Positions 63,366-64,000 of a stretch of 64,000 bases of DNA are shown here, piece by piece. Under the pieces are notes generated by a model. It searched no databases and was not told where the DNA came from. It saw only the letters and a list, made by a program, of their open reading frames with translations. The stretch is from Achromobacter sp. B7 (lineage in GTDB: Bacteria > Pseudomonadota > Gammaproteobacteria > Burkholderiales > Burkholderiaceae_B), in contig NZ_CP032084.1 in NCBI RefSeq assembly GCF_003600685.1, forward strand, positions 2,790,001 through 2,854,000, written 5' to 3'. Position numbers and translations under genes: made by a program. Numbering within the stretch: the first letter of the stretch is position 1; each line of letters opens with the position of its first letter.

Positions 63366-64000
63366 TCAGTTGTCGAAGCCGACCTTGTCGACCAATTCGC
63401 TGGCTTGTTTGCGATGCTTGGCGATTTCGGTCAGGGGCAGGGGATCCACCTTCAATTCACCAAAGCTGGCGATGACCGGGTCCAGCTTCACGCCCTTGCG
63501 CACGGGGTATTCGTAATTGGCCTGGGCATACAGTGCCTGGGCCGGTTCGGATACCAGGAAATCCAGCAGCTTGATGGCGTTGGCCTTGTTGGGCGCGTGC
63601 GCGGCCACGGCGGCGCCGCTGACGTTCACGTGCGTGCCACCGCTTTTTTCGCTGGCGAACGTGGGGCGGATGACCTTGATGGCGTCGCCCCATTTGCGGG
63701 CGTCGGTGCCGGGTTCGGCGTTCTTCATGTGGCCGACGTAGTAGGCGTTGGCCAGGCCGATATCGCAAATGCCGCCCAGGATGTCACGCGCCACGTCGCG
63801 GTCGCCACCGGCTGCCTTGCGGGCCAGGTTGGCCTTGACGCCACGCAGCCATTTTTCAGTGGCCTCGGCGCCGTCATGCGCGATCATGGAGGCGACCATG
63901 GCGGTGTTGTAGGGATGCTGACCCGAACGGATGCAGACCTTGCCCTTCCACTTCGGATCGGCCAGGTCTTCGTAGCGGAAAGATTCCAACTTCAAATCCT
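63366..64000 (-). CDS. fbpA: Ferric iron ABC transporter substrate-binding protein, N-terminus beyond window
   Basis: The last 211 or so residues of a binding protein, open at the window edge (frame reads DLKLESFRYEDLADPKWKGK). The paired tyrosines that ligate ferric iron in FbpA/FutA are visible in GICDIGLANAYYVGHMKN. GGTHVNVSGAAVAAHAPNKA and FLVSEPAQALYAQANYEYPV are typical of FutA/FbpA proteins. The tyrosine pair and gene order (fbpA-fbpB-fbpC) support iron as the cargo. It would be induced on iron starvation, but its promoter is outside the window. Confidence 0.92.
   Translation of the reverse strand, partial: DLKLESFRYEDLADPKWKGKVCIRSGQHPYNTAMVASMIAHDGAEATEKWLRGVKANLARKAAGGDRDVARDILGGICDIGLANAYYVGHMKNAEPGTDARKWGDAIKVIRPTFASEKSGGTHVNVSGAAVAAHAPNKANAIKLLDFLVSEPAQALYAQANYEYPVRKGVKLDPVIASFGELKVDPLPLTEIAKHRKQASELVDKVGFDN

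Overview
The window is about 64 kb of GC-rich (roughly 65%) chromosomal DNA from a betaproteobacterium. The gene set points to Alcaligenaceae (an Achromobacter or Bordetella relative): FabV-type enoyl-ACP reductase, a Bug/TctC periplasmic binding protein, many TRAP and ABC importers, numerous LysR regulators, and the gmk-rpoZ-spoT, yicC/rph-rdgB-hemW and glnA-ntrBC housekeeping blocks. The genus is an inference from gene content. I see no rRNA, tRNA, CRISPR array, transposase, phage gene or replication origin.

Layout. 1-3.7 kb: an ABC importer operon on the minus strand (ATPase, fused double permease, binding protein cut by the window edge), divergent from a LysR gene. 3.9-9.4 kb: serB, a small secreted fimbrin-like protein, fabV, a DMT exporter and its divergent LysR gene. 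9.8-15.9 kb: a plus-strand catabolic cluster of TRAP transporter DctPQM, a DUF2848 protein, an amidase and a DUF1445 (YcsI/D-glutamate cyclase-like) protein. 16-20.3 kb: a porin and a second TRAP operon on the minus strand. 20.5-29.2 kb: nudC, a MarR-like regulator with a 14-bp perfect palindrome at its start, a fused 5-oxoprolinase/hydantoinase, a C45 peptidase-like acyltransferase and glnHPQ. 29.4-32.6 kb: spoT, rpoZ, gmk. 32.7-42 kb: a likely thiosulfate dehydrogenase pair (tsdB, tsdA), an SDR, an NlpC/P60 hydrolase, amn with an odd Lys-Glu-Gly-Ala repeat, lysP, a FAD amine oxidoreductase and a LysR gene. 42.1-44 kb: yicC and rph, divergent. 44-50.3 kb: an MmgE/PrpD plus acyl-CoA dehydrogenase operon, a chemoreceptor and an EAL-CBS-GGDEF protein. 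50.5-56.7 kb: rdgB, hemW, then glnA-ntrB-ntrC behind a textbook sigma-54 promoter with two upstream NtrC boxes. 56.8-60.7 kb: LysR, two pirins, a Bug protein. 60.8-64 kb: a ferric-iron ABC operon (SBP cut by the window edge).

How it works together. The housekeeping core covers nucleotide quality control (gmk, rdgB, nudC, amn, rph), the stringent response (spoT, rpoZ) and nitrogen control (glnA-ntrBC, glnHPQ). It is interleaved with importer-plus-hydrolase cassettes that probably scavenge small carboxylates, amides or lactams. The best candidate for an undescribed pathway is the TRAP/DUF2848/amidase/DUF1445 operon, perhaps linked to the nearby palindrome-controlled oxoprolinase. Another window-wide pattern is short imperfect tandem repeats (units of 4-13 bp) sitting on or just after stop codons at five separate loci.
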